Assembly: GCF_000023885.1 (NCBI RefSeq)
Contig: NC_013165.1
Coordinates: forward strand, 2,914,001-2,978,000
Direction of reading: 5' to 3'
Source of the DNA: Slackia heliotrinireducens DSM 20476
GTDB taxonomy: Bacteria > Actinomycetota > Coriobacteriia > Coriobacteriales > Eggerthellaceae
DNA: 64,000 bases
Shown here: positions 33,467-42,288 of the stretch, one piece after another
How positions within the stretch are numbered: position 1 is the first letter of the stretch
How the letters are laid out: each line of letters opens with the position of its first letter
Program-made: the position numbers and the translations under genes
Notes under the pieces: model-generated
The model's input: the letters and a program-made list of their open reading frames with translations, nothing else
The model's database searches: none
What the model was told of the DNA's origin: nothing

Positions 33467-34057
33467 CTACTGTGCATCTTTGTCGGCCTCGTCGACCGGC
33501 GGCAATTCGGCCTCCTCGTCAAGCGCGGGCGGTTTCGGAGCCGGGGATGAAGCCGTCGCTTCCGTCGCCGCCTTGGCCGTGGATACGCTCAGATCGTCCA
33601 GCATGCCGCGCAGCTCCTTGAACTGGCCCGCAAGCTCGGCCTTCACGTCGCGGCGCTTTTCCCGCTCCGCCTGGGAGTCGCGGGTGATGGCCACGGCGTT
33701 GGCCACGGCCACCTCCTGCGTGAAAGACAACGACAACGGGATGTCGACAACGCCCCGCTCGCGGGCGATTTCCACCGCACGGCCATGGAGTTTGACAGCC
33801 GGGTGCCCGCGGAAATCGCGAACCACCTCCACGTCCTGCACCCGAAGCCCGTCGGCCATGATGCCCACGCCGAGCGCCTTGCCCACAGCCTCCTTGGCCG
33901 CGAAGCGGGCGGCGTAATGCTGCGCTGGATTCGCCTTGCTGTTGCAGTACGCTTGTTCATCCTCGGTGAACACCTTGCGCGCGAACGATGGCGTGCGCGC
34001 AAGAATCTTGCGCATCCGCTCAATCTCGACTATGTCGACACCCAGACCGACCGGCAT
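33467..34057 (-). CDS. acpS: Holo-[acyl-carrier-protein] synthase with C-terminal extension
   Basis: 196 residues. It transfers 4'-phosphopantetheine from CoA to ACP. Signature GVDIVEIERM (Asp8 binds Mg) and FAAKEAVGKALG (Glu ligand) are present. The family is normally 115-130 residues; here about 65 extra residues follow, charged then rich in Ala, Pro and Glu, and probably disordered. The start lies 9 nt after the glmS stop, so it is co-transcribed with glmS. Confidence 0.94.
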   Translation of the reverse strand: MPVGLGVDIVEIERMRKILARTPSFARKVFTEDEQAYCNSKANPAQHYAARFAAKEAVGKALGVGIMADGLRVQDVEVVRDFRGHPAVKLHGRAVEIARERGVVDIPLSLSFTQEVAVANAVAITRDSQAEREKRRDVKAELAGQFKELRGMLDDLSVSTAKAATEATASSPAPKPPALDEEAELPPVDEADKDAQ

Positions 34058-34066
34058 ATGACTTCC

Positions 34067-35902
34067 CTATTCCACCGTGACGGATTTGGCCAGGTTGCGA
34101 GGCTGGTCCACGTCGCACCCGCGCAAAAGCGCGATGCTACGGGCGAACAGCTGCAAAGGCACGCTGGCCGTGATGGCGCTGAAGCAGTCACGGACCTTCG
34201 GAACGTAGATCACGTAATCGGCGTGCTTCTTAATGTCCTCGTCGCCTTCGGTGGCGATGGCCACGATGAGCGCGCCGCGGGCCTTGCTCTCCTGGATGTT
34301 GGAAACCACCTTGTCATACGTGGGGCTCTTGGTTGCAACCGCGATGACCGGGAAGCCCTCGTGAAGCAGCGCGATAGGACCGTGTTTCATCTCGCCCGCC
34401 GCGTAGGCCTCGGCGTGCAGGTAAGAAATCTCCTTCAGCTTGAGAGCGCCTTCGTAGCAGATGGTCGCGCCGATGCCACGCCCGATGAACAGCGCACTCG
34501 TGGCGTCCTTGCAGGCCGCAGCGGCTTCGTCGATTGCCGAGGTGTCGGCAAGAATCTGCTCGATCTGCAACGCCGTGTCGGCAAGCTCGCGGAAGAGCAT
34601 GCGAATCTGGGCCGTTGTCAGGCCGCCCTTGATCTGGCCCAACAGCATGGCGAGCATGGTCAATGCAGCCACCTGGCCCAAGAAGCTCTTGGTTGCGGCC
34701 ACAGCGATTTCCTTGTTCGCCTTGATGTAGATGACGCCGTCGCTTTCGCGGGCCACCGGGCTGCCCACCACGTTGGTGATGCCGAACACCTTGGCGCCCT
34801 TGATGCGGGCATCGCGGATGGCGGCCAGCGTGTCGGCGGTCTCGCCGGACTGCGATACGGCCACGACCAGGGTGGACGGCGTGATGATGGGATTGCGGTA
34901 GCGGAATTCGGACGCCACTTCCACCTCGCAGGGGATGCGGCTCCACATCTCGATCAGGTTCTTCGCGATAAGGCCCGCATGGTAGCTGGTACCGCACGCG
35001 ATGATGTACACGCGGTCGATGGCGGCAAGCTCCTCAGGGGTCAGCGCCAGCTCGTCGAACTGCAGATGGCCGTTGACCAGGCGCCCGGCCAGCGTATCGC
35101 GCACGGTGCGGGGCTGGTCGTAGATCTCCTTCAGCATGAAGTCGGGATAACCGCCCTTTTCAGCTGCGGAAATATCCCAGTCCACATGGATGGCCTCGAC
35201 CTCGACGGGGTTGCCGTACAGGTCGTAGTAGTCGATGGTGGTTTCGCCGTCCTTGCATTGCAGCTTGGCGAAGGTGTCGTCTTCGAGCACGACCACGTCA
35301 CGGGTCTCGTCGATAAGCGCCACGATGTCGGAAGCGACCAGCGCGCCGGTTTTGCCCTTGCCCACGATGATGGGAGAGTCCTTACGCGCCGCGATGATGA
35401 CGCCCGGCTCCTGTTCGCACACCACGGCGATGCCGTAAGCGCCCGCCAAACGGCGCACGGCCGCGCGGGTTGCGGCCAGCAGGTCGCCTTCGTAGTTCTC
35501 TTCAACAAGATGGGCCACGACTTCGGTATCGGTTTCACTGGTGAAGGTGTGGCCTGCAGCGATGAGCTCCTCTTTCAAGCTGGCGAAGTTCTCGATGATG
35601 CCGTTGTGGACCACCGCGATGTCGCCCGCGCAGGAGGTGTGGGGATGGGCGTTTGCCTCGGTGGGTTTGCCATGGGTGGCCCAGCGGGTGTGACCCACAC
35701 CGCAGGTGCCTTCCAGGTCCATGGAGGCCACGGTTTCCTCGAGGCCCGCCACCTTGCCCACGCGGTGGACGACGCTCAGCGCGCCGTTCTTTTGGACTGC
35801 GATGCCAGCGGAGTCGTATCCGCGGTACTCCATGCGCTTCAGGCCGTTGATCAACACGTCCTTGGCCTGCAGCGTTCCTGTATATCCGATGATGCCGCAC
35901 AT
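34067..35902 (-). CDS. glmS: Glutamine--fructose-6-phosphate aminotransferase
   Basis: 611 residues from ATG 35900-35902. It makes glucosamine-6-phosphate for peptidoglycan. Cys2 of MCGIIGYTG is the glutaminase nucleophile after removal of Met. The N-terminal class II amidotransferase domain is followed by two SIS domains (CGTSYHAGLIAKN and VSQSGETADTLAA) and the C-terminal PRNLAKSVTVE. acpS follows 9 nt downstream. No glmS ribozyme core was recognised in the short upstream region. Confidence 0.98.
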   Translation of the reverse strand: MCGIIGYTGTLQAKDVLINGLKRMEYRGYDSAGIAVQKNGALSVVHRVGKVAGLEETVASMDLEGTCGVGHTRWATHGKPTEANAHPHTSCAGDIAVVHNGIIENFASLKEELIAAGHTFTSETDTEVVAHLVEENYEGDLLAATRAAVRRLAGAYGIAVVCEQEPGVIIAARKDSPIIVGKGKTGALVASDIVALIDETRDVVVLEDDTFAKLQCKDGETTIDYYDLYGNPVEVEAIHVDWDISAAEKGGYPDFMLKEIYDQPRTVRDTLAGRLVNGHLQFDELALTPEELAAIDRVYIIACGTSYHAGLIAKNLIEMWSRIPCEVEVASEFRYRNPIITPSTLVVAVSQSGETADTLAAIRDARIKGAKVFGITNVVGSPVARESDGVIYIKANKEIAVAATKSFLGQVAALTMLAMLLGQIKGGLTTAQIRMLFRELADTALQIEQILADTSAIDEAAAACKDATSALFIGRGIGATICYEGALKLKEISYLHAEAYAAGEMKHGPIALLHEGFPVIAVATKSPTYDKVVSNIQESKARGALIVAIATEGDEDIKKHADYVIYVPKVRDCFSAITASVPLQLFARSIALLRGCDVDQPRNLAKSVTVE

Positions 35903-36038
35903 AGGCGTTCCTTTCTTAATCCAACGATATCGCGCCGTTGCGCGACACGCGTATAAGAACTTGTATTGTACCGCTCCAATCAACGGCACCATCGCGCCTA
36001 ACCAAATCAACGCATGAACCCCCGCCCCCGCACAAAAC

Positions 36039-36068
36039 GGGACAAAAGGGGGCTGTCCCCTTTGTCCC
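36039..36068. terminator. REP-like GGGACAAA hairpin after the Sel1 gene
   Basis: GGGACAAAAGGGG pairs with TCCCCTTTGTCCC (loop CTG) between the Sel1 gene and glmS. The same palindrome family recurs at 48721-48753 and 49621-49821. It may act as a terminator or mRNA stabiliser. Confidence 0.6.
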
Positions 36069-36089
36069 ATCCACGGCGGCATGACAGGG

Positions 36090-36947
36090 CTATTCGTCTG
36101 CCAGGGATAGTTCCTGCTCGCAGCGTTTGACGCCCTGTTCGGCTCGGGCAAGCACGCCTTCGTAGTACCAGTCGCCGCTGGTGACGGCCGCTCTCAGCCC
36201 GATGACCGCTTTGCGGTACCACGCATGGGCGCGCGCAAAGTCCTGTCTGCAGCCGCGGCCGTGCTCGTAGGCGTCGCCCAGCCGAAACCCGATACTGCCC
36301 CAGACGACGGGACCGTCCGCTTCGGCCAGTTTAGAAGCGCGCAGGTAACAGTCGAAGGCCTTCTTGTCGCTCGGCTCGCATCCCATGCCGCGCTTGTACA
36401 AATCGCCCAGCTTGTAGCAGCCTTCGGCCAGCCCCGAATCGGCCGCAACCTCCAGGCATTCAAACGCCCTGCGCTCACGGGAGAACGGCTCACCCGCCCC
36501 GAGCGGGCCGATGCCAGCCGGTTCGTTCGCCTCGTAGAAACGGCCTTCGCAGCGGTTGTAGCTGTACACATAGCCCAGGCACAGGAATGCGTACGCGTTA
36601 TGTTTCATGGCCGCGTGCAGATAGAGCAGCTCCGCGGCCCGGAAGCAGTCGATGCGCCGTTCATGGTCGGCGGCATCGATGCATTCCATCCCTTCATCGT
36701 AGTAGCGACCACCAAGGCCGAGCGCCGAGGTCCCATATGGATCGCCGTCTGGATTGTGTGGGTCGGGATACCTTCCTACCCGCCTGCGACCTGCGTAGAC
36801 TCCGTTTTTATCCCGTTCGGGAACCGTTATCCACACGTCGGGATAAGGGTTCGAACCCGATGCGTCGCCGCAAACCGTGTCAAACACCGGCACGTCGGCC
36901 TTGCTGGCAAAGCCGAAAGCATCTGCGCTGGCGTGTGATTTAGTCAT
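36090..36947 (-). CDS. Sel1-like repeat protein
   Basis: 285 residues from ATG 36945-36947, overlapping the upstream HIRAN gene by 8 bp. The central and C-terminal parts contain Sel1-type solenoid repeats: AFECLEVAADSGLAEGCYKLGDLYKRG, AFDCYLRASKLAEADG and ARAHAWYRKAVIGL. These are helical hairpins used for protein-protein contacts. The N-terminal about 80 residues are unlike the repeats. It is third in a tightly overlapped operon after J-domain-like and HIRAN genes. Function unknown; probably an adaptor. Confidence 0.85.
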   Translation of the reverse strand: MTKSHASADAFGFASKADVPVFDTVCGDASGSNPYPDVWITVPERDKNGVYAGRRRVGRYPDPHNPDGDPYGTSALGLGGRYYDEGMECIDAADHERRIDCFRAAELLYLHAAMKHNAYAFLCLGYVYSYNRCEGRFYEANEPAGIGPLGAGEPFSRERRAFECLEVAADSGLAEGCYKLGDLYKRGMGCEPSDKKAFDCYLRASKLAEADGPVVWGSIGFRLGDAYEHGRGCRQDFARAHAWYRKAVIGLRAAVTSGDWYYEGVLARAEQGVKRCEQELSLADE

Positions 36948-37350
36948 CCAGGTACACCTCCATGTAAATCCGCGAGCCGGCCTTTTCGTATCGAACAAAA
37001 CGGGCGCCTAGGCTTTTCCCGGCATCCATCAGTCGCGCGAGAATCTCGTTGCAGTCGACGGACACGTAGCCCAGACGGTTCTGCCCCGCCATGACGCGGA
37101 TGGCCCACGAATCGCGAAGATTGGCGACGTCGCGCTGCAAGGTCAGCTCCTGCCCCTCCTTCAGCTTTTTGGCCACCTGGTCCGCATTGTGCACTAACCG
37201 TGTGCCCGCCAGGCACGTTTCTTCCAAAAGCACGATGCGGCTGGCGTATGGCATGGGTATCCCCAGGTCATGACCGCTATCCAGCAAAGACCCCAGCTCG
37301 GTGGACGCAATCGGCGCAAGCGCGTTTCCCTTTTGCTCGTCAGTCGGCAT
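36940..37350 (-). CDS. HIRAN-domain protein
   Basis: 136 residues. From about residue 38 the sequence matches the HIRAN pattern: an initial strand with LAGTRLVHN, then LTLQRDVANLRDSWAIRVMAGQNRLGYVSVDCNEILARLMDAG. The domain binds DNA ends or 3' ssDNA in eukaryotic HLTF/Rad5 and occurs as a stand-alone module in bacteria, usually in poorly understood operons. It overlaps the preceding J-domain-like gene by 11 bp and the following Sel1 gene by 8 bp, so the three are translated together. Confidence 0.82.
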   Translation of the reverse strand: MPTDEQKGNALAPIASTELGSLLDSGHDLGIPMPYASRIVLLEETCLAGTRLVHNADQVAKKLKEGQELTLQRDVANLRDSWAIRVMAGQNRLGYVSVDCNEILARLMDAGKSLGARFVRYEKAGSRIYMEVYLDD

Positions 37351-38158
37351 GGCCGCCCTCCTCTAACGCGTGGCATCTGCTGTCGTATTCTTTCTTCACC
37401 TTGTTCTGCTCTGCAATGCGCGCCCTGATGTCGTCGACCCTGGCGCACACCCAATCGATGTTGCGCAGCTTGTCCCGCAGGTTGTACGGAGCCGAAGCCT
37501 CCAGCTGCTCAAGACGCCGCTTCGTCATTTCCAACTGAATTTCCAAAAGTTCGCATTCGACAGCAAGCTCGTCTTCGGTCGCGTACGCCAATACGTCGCG
37601 CTTGGCCAAATACCGCGTGGCCGCTTCCAACGAACGCAACACATCCAAGTCGCCGGTTTTGAAGGCCGCCTGAGCCACATCGAACAACTGGCGCTCTCGG
37701 TCGGACTGGTTTCCGTGCAGGTCGGGATGCAGTCGTTTGACCAGCTCGCGATGGAGGGCCTTCAGCTCCTCGGCATCCTGCCCGATCATAGCCTCGGAAT
37801 GGGTGCGCTTCTTGAGTTTCTCCAGGTAATCGTCGACTCTCGCCTGAAGCTGAGCCTCCCATGCGGCAAGCTCGGCGTCGAGCTGATTCTCAATTTCGAG
37901 CGCATCCACCGTTTCACCCCGATTGATGCGCGCCTGGACAAGCGCCAACCTGCGTTTGGACCGCCTTGCGGCTATCTGGGCCTGAAGCAGCTCGTTCTCG
38001 TAGCAGCCGATTTTAACCGCATAATCGGCTTCTATCTGCGGGTTTATCTGCAGTGTTATCTCATCGATGCGCAGCAGCGCGCTCGCGATGTCGCGCCGCA
38101 TGCCTTCGATACGTTCGCGCAGCATCTGCCCGCGATCCAGCTCAACCGCTTCTTCCAT
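37340..38158 (-). CDS. Coiled-coil protein with a J-domain-like HPD segment
   Basis: 272 residues. The N-terminal about 120 and C-terminal about 90 residues are heptad-rich and charged, predicting long coiled coils. Between them, residues about 127-165 (DAEELKALHRELVKRLHPDLHGN) resemble helices II-III of a J-domain, with HPD at 144-146, the motif that stimulates Hsp70 ATPase. First gene of the J-domain/HIRAN/Sel1 operon. It is not a standard DnaJ: no G/F region or zinc finger. A chaperone-recruiting scaffold is possible but unproven. Confidence 0.8.
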   Translation of the reverse strand: MEEAVELDRGQMLRERIEGMRRDIASALLRIDEITLQINPQIEADYAVKIGCYENELLQAQIAARRSKRRLALVQARINRGETVDALEIENQLDAELAAWEAQLQARVDDYLEKLKKRTHSEAMIGQDAEELKALHRELVKRLHPDLHGNQSDRERQLFDVAQAAFKTGDLDVLRSLEAATRYLAKRDVLAYATEDELAVECELLEIQLEMTKRRLEQLEASAPYNLRDKLRNIDWVCARVDDIRARIAEQNKVKKEYDSRCHALEEGGHAD

Positions 38159-38315
38159 GGCACCCTCCTTCCGAGTTTCCTTCTCTTATATATTAGAAGA
38201 GCATCTGGATTCAACGTGTACCGCAGACGGGACATCCATATTTGCAAAACACCCCTTGTCACGGCGCCCGGCTTCGTTTTGGAAACCAGCCGCGCATTGC
38301 AGCCCGCCCGAAACG

Positions 38316-38341
38316 AAGGCCCCGGCGATTGCCGAGGCCTT
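38316..38341 (-). terminator. Terminator after the YhgE-like gene
   Basis: AAGGCC (38316-38321) pairs with GGCCTT (38336-38341) with CGGC/GCCG inside, 45 bp past the stop. Weak T-run. Confidence 0.5.
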
Positions 38342-38385
38342 GGAAAAGCACGGTTCAAGCGCGGTCGGTCTGCCCGAAGCCTGCA

Positions 38386-40857
38386 TTACACCAGCACAGG
38401 GGTGGTATCGGGCTTCAGTTCGGACATGCGGACGGTGCCGCGCCTCCAAGCAACCACCGACGTCAGCACCAACGCGCCGACGCCCAGGGCAGCTAGGACG
38501 GCCGCATCGTTCATGGCCAGGTCGACGCCGATGCCGGTTATGATCTGACGCATGCCTTCCACCAGGTAGGTCAGCGGAGACAGAGGCGACAGAGCCTGGA
38601 ACAGGGGCGATGCAGTCTCTATCGGGAAGGTGCCCATGCACGCGGGCAGCTGGATGGCAAGCCAGACGATGCCGAATAAGCGCCCTGCCAGGCCGAATGC
38701 CGCGCTCAGCAGCTGCAGGATAGCGGCGAAAGCAAGCGCCGCCACGAAGCCGAACCCGTAGTATGCGAGAACGTTGTCGGGGTTCAGATGCAGCCCATAC
38801 TGCAGCACCAGCAGCAGCAACAGCGCCTGCACCAGGGCAAACAGTGCATAGGGAAGGTATCCGGACAGCGCCACGGAAACGGGGTTGCCACCTGCCAGCG
38901 CCATGCGGCGGTTCAGGGCGGGCAGCACGAAGGATGTCAGGATGGCAGCCACCCACAACCCAATCGCCACGAAGAAAGGTGCCATACCGATGGCATAGGA
39001 CTTGGTGGTCGTGTAGTAGGTCTCCTCGATCTTCACGGGGTTGCTCAGCGCCTCGGCCCGTTCGGAAATGATCGCGTCGGGCGTACGCAGCGCATCCGCG
39101 TTCTCCTCCAGGTCGGCGGCCATGGTCTCGTTGGTCTCGCCAATCATGGCCAGGCCTTCGCCGACAGCGGAGGCGCCTTCGGCCAGCGCATCGGTGCCGG
39201 TGGAAATGGACGATGCCGCATCGGCTATCTGGTACAGGCCCTCGGGCATCGCGGCCGCGCTCTCGGCCACCGCGTCGACGCCCGCCACGTACACGCCCAT
39301 GCCCTGGGACAACGCATCCGCTCCCTGCCCCAGCTGATTGGCGCCTTCGCCCAGAGCCTCGATGCCCATGGCGATGCCGGACATGCCTTGCGCTGCCGCT
39401 CCGAGCTGGGCCGCAAGCCCTGTCTCGGGGTCGGTCATCGCCTGGATGCCCGCAAGCATCTGGGCAATCTCGCCGCCGTTGAGGGACTCGGCGAACCCCT
39501 GCAGCTGCGTGTAGTACTGACCGGCCTGTTCAGAATACAGCGGCATATTCGCGGCCAGCTCGGCCAGGGACTGCTTGACCTCGGGGTCGGCCTGCGCGCT
39601 CAGGATGGCCGCCGACGCGCCCAGCTGCTCCGCAGAGGCGGACAGCGTGGCCGCCGTGGCATCAAGGTTGTCGGCCAGCGTCAGGAGCTGGGCCTTCGTA
39701 TCTTCATCTTCCGTCGTTTCGGCAATGGAGCGAAGCTGTGCAGCGGTGTCGGCCGCCTCCTGCGCGGACTCGAGCGCCTGCTGTGTGACAGCCTCCTCGG
39801 TGGCCGCTGCATCGCCCACCACTTCGGCGGCAGTTGCGGCCGTATCAGTGGCGTCGTTCAGCCCGTCGACCACCACGCCGGCCACGGCCACCATACCGGG
39901 ATTCTCCGGCGTGCCGTCGCCGTTCAACGCGGTGTTCGCGGTTTCAAGGGCCCCATCCAGGTCGATCTCGCTGTTTCCCAAGGCCTCGCCCATGCTGCTG
40001 GAAGCGGCGTTCAGCCCGTCCGCCAACGCATAGGCGCCCTCGGCCAGCGGCTCGGCGCCCTGCCCGATGGCTGTAATGCCCTGCGCGATGCCTGACGTGC
40101 CTGTGACCAGGACATCTCCGTTGTCGGCCAGCGCCGTCAGACCCGTGCCCAGCATCTCCGACCCCTCGGCAACGGCGTTCAGGCCCTCGCCCAGCGCGTC
40201 GGTGCCTTCGCCCACGGCCGAAATGCCTTGGGCCAGCGCATCGGTGCCTTCGACAGCGGCGTTGGCGCCGTCGGCAAGCTGCTGCGACATCGTGGCGGTG
40301 GACGCAACGGAATCGCCGGCCTTGTCGTAGGCCTTCAGCATCATCTCTATATATTGGTTGGTCACGTCGATGTCGACCTGCGACAGCACGCGGTTGAACA
40401 CCTCCTTGCCCATCTGGCTGGCCATGGCGTTGCTTGACTGGTCGTAGGTGATTCCGAAGGACGCGCGCTTGGGGTCGTTGGTATCCAGCGACGCGATGCG
40501 CTCCGAATAGTTCTCGGGAATGGTTAGAATCATGTAGTAGGTTCCGGCCCGCATGCCCTGTTCGGCCTCGTCTGCGGTAACGAAACTCCAGTTCATGCCA
40601 TCGGTTCGGGAACTGAGCGTGTCGCAAAGCTCCTCACCCATATTGCGGTCGACGTCACCGATGGTGGCGCCGGCGTCGTTGTTGACCACCGCCACCGGAA
40701 TGTTGCCCAGATTGGCGGAGGGGTTGTTGTATGCGAACAGGTAGAACGCCGCCAGCAAGCACGGGATGACCACAGCGGCGATCAGGGCCGCGCGAAGGCC
40801 CTTGGATGCCAAGGCGTCTTCGAGCTGCAGGCCGGCGAATTTGAAGCCTTTGAACAT
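38386..40857 (-). CDS. YhgE/Pip-family membrane protein
   Basis: 823 residues. One N-terminal transmembrane helix, then the YhgE/Pip domain (NIPVAVVNNDAGATIGD and YYMILTIPENYSERIA). A very long extracytoplasmic region follows, built of degenerate repeats rich in Ala, Gly and Glu, then five or six C-terminal helices of the ABC-2 type. Relatives include the lactococcal phage infection protein Pip and ESX-associated exporters. The gene starts 9 nt after a partner ABC ATPase gene, so the two probably form an exporter or surface complex. Substrate unknown. Confidence 0.9.
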   Translation of the reverse strand: MFKGFKFAGLQLEDALASKGLRAALIAAVVIPCLLAAFYLFAYNNPSANLGNIPVAVVNNDAGATIGDVDRNMGEELCDTLSSRTDGMNWSFVTADEAEQGMRAGTYYMILTIPENYSERIASLDTNDPKRASFGITYDQSSNAMASQMGKEVFNRVLSQVDIDVTNQYIEMMLKAYDKAGDSVASTATMSQQLADGANAAVEGTDALAQGISAVGEGTDALGEGLNAVAEGSEMLGTGLTALADNGDVLVTGTSGIAQGITAIGQGAEPLAEGAYALADGLNAASSSMGEALGNSEIDLDGALETANTALNGDGTPENPGMVAVAGVVVDGLNDATDTAATAAEVVGDAAATEEAVTQQALESAQEAADTAAQLRSIAETTEDEDTKAQLLTLADNLDATAATLSASAEQLGASAAILSAQADPEVKQSLAELAANMPLYSEQAGQYYTQLQGFAESLNGGEIAQMLAGIQAMTDPETGLAAQLGAAAQGMSGIAMGIEALGEGANQLGQGADALSQGMGVYVAGVDAVAESAAAMPEGLYQIADAASSISTGTDALAEGASAVGEGLAMIGETNETMAADLEENADALRTPDAIISERAEALSNPVKIEETYYTTTKSYAIGMAPFFVAIGLWVAAILTSFVLPALNRRMALAGGNPVSVALSGYLPYALFALVQALLLLLVLQYGLHLNPDNVLAYYGFGFVAALAFAAILQLLSAAFGLAGRLFGIVWLAIQLPACMGTFPIETASPLFQALSPLSPLTYLVEGMRQIITGIGVDLAMNDAAVLAALGVGALVLTSVVAWRRGTVRMSELKPDTTPVLV

Positions 40858-40866
40858 TGGTACCCC

Positions 40867-41556
40867 CTAGCCCATCACGATGACGTGGTCGGCCTGGTCG
40901 GAAAGTTCCCGAGACACGCACCCGACGACCACGGTGATTCCCCGGTCATGGGCGATGTCGGACAAGCAATTCATGATGCGACGACGATGGGCCTCCATCA
41001 GGCCGTATTCGATGTTGTCCACCACGATGGCCTGCGGGTCGCCCACGCAGGCAAGCGCAATGCCGAACATAGCCAGCTGATCGGCGGACAGGTCGCGCAC
41101 ATAGGCGAAAGCGACCTCGGACAAACCCCATTCGCGCAGGTAGTCGCGGACTTTTTCGGAAGAGGCGCCCTTTGCCCGAAGCGAGAACTCGGCGGAAGTG
41201 GCCGAAGCCAGCGTGGCGTTGGCGGGCAGATCGTTCACGCCCTTGAACAGGCCCATGCCTATGTTGCGGGCCACGACGCGACGCTGTTTGGGCATCGTCC
41301 TGCCCAGGACGGTCAATGTTCCGTCGGTGAAGGACATGCGCCCGGCCAAGGTCAGAAGCAGGGCGGTTTTGCCGCTGCCGCTGCGACCTCGGATGGCTGT
41401 GACCTGCCCCGACGGGATTTCGAAAGTCATGTCGGCGTAAGGGCAGCCTTCGCGCGTACGCAGCGTCAACCTGTCGGCCGTGGCGAAGGGTTCGCGGATG
41501 CCTGCGGTCGCAGGCATCGACCCCGCAAAGAGGGCATCGTCTGCAGTTTCGCTCAT
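40867..41556 (-). CDS. ABC transporter ATP-binding protein with degenerate motifs
   Basis: 229 residues from ATG 41554-41556. Walker A is intact (GRSGSGKTALLL). The signature motif is LSADQLAMFG instead of LSGGQ, and Walker B reads QAIVVDNIE, with Asn at the catalytic Glu position. These changes predict slow or absent hydrolysis, or a regulatory ATPase. It precedes the YhgE-type membrane gene by 9 nt and is likely its partner. The first about 30 residues precede the core and are variable. Confidence 0.88.
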   Translation of the reverse strand: MSETADDALFAGSMPATAGIREPFATADRLTLRTREGCPYADMTFEIPSGQVTAIRGRSGSGKTALLLTLAGRMSFTDGTLTVLGRTMPKQRRVVARNIGMGLFKGVNDLPANATLASATSAEFSLRAKGASSEKVRDYLREWGLSEVAFAYVRDLSADQLAMFGIALACVGDPQAIVVDNIEYGLMEAHRRRIMNCLSDIAHDRGITVVVGCVSRELSDQADHVIVMG

Positions 41557-41743
41557 GGCCGTTCCTTTCCCTACCCCCATGCATACACACGCATATATAC
41601 GGTCTGTCGGCCGCACGGGTTCATGGTACCCAATGGAAGTCCGTTTTGGGTGATGGAATCGTCAATTCCCTAAGTCGTTGCCGCAGCGTTACGCAGAGGC
41701 GGCTCCGTTCCGCCCGCCGCGAACAGCGGATGTGCACGCGAGC

Positions 41744-42145
41744 CTATTCCACGATGATGTCTGCCAGCGTAACTGCGTCGACGTAGTCCTCGATGACGCG
41801 GTCGAGGCCGACCCAGAAGTTGATGGACGCGCATTCCGTGGTGCGGGGGCAATCCTCAAGCAGGCCGTTGCATGCCACAGGAATCGTGGTGCCTTCAGCC
41901 GCGCGCAGGATGTCGCCGGCCTTGATCTCGGATGCAGGGCGCGTCAGACGGTAGCCGCCGCCCTTGCCGCGGGTGCTGTGCAGCAAATCGGAATGAACCA
42001 ACGGACGTGCCAGCTGTTCCAAATACTTCACGGAGATGTTCTCGCGTTCAGCCACATCGCGCAACGGCACGGGGCCCAGACACTGGTACCGAGCCACGTC
42101 GGTCATCAAGCGCATCGCATACCGGCCCTTGGTGGAAACAAGCAT
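41744..42145 (-). CDS. IscR-like Rrf2 regulator of the suf operon
   Basis: 133 residues opening MLVSTKGRYAMRLMTDVARYQ. The winged helix is followed by three cysteines, C-x6-C-x5-C (VACNGLLEDCPRTTEC), the probable [2Fe-2S] ligands. This is the IscR/SufR-like type that senses Fe-S status. It is divergent from sufCBDSU and probably represses it, binding a palindrome at 43495-43517. An IS element now separates the two genes by over 1.1 kb more than before. Confidence 0.9.
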   Translation of the reverse strand: MLVSTKGRYAMRLMTDVARYQCLGPVPLRDVAERENISVKYLEQLARPLVHSDLLHSTRGKGGGYRLTRPASEIKAGDILRAAEGTTIPVACNGLLEDCPRTTECASINFWVGLDRVIEDYVDAVTLADIIVE

Positions 42146-42288
42146 CCTTCGACCCCCTTTCTATCCATGCGTCGGACGCGGCCACTCCCGTACGTGTCCG
42201 CTTAAACTTCAATCTGACCTAACCCCTCTGAACAGGGGTTTAAATTCCGACAAATTTACTATGACTTTTGAAACTATATATTGACTTA

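Noticed and set aside
35903-36038. glmS ribozyme upstream of glmS
   Set aside because: The leader before the start at 35902 is short and no ribozyme core could be recognised; the GGGACAAA hairpin here belongs to the REP-like family.
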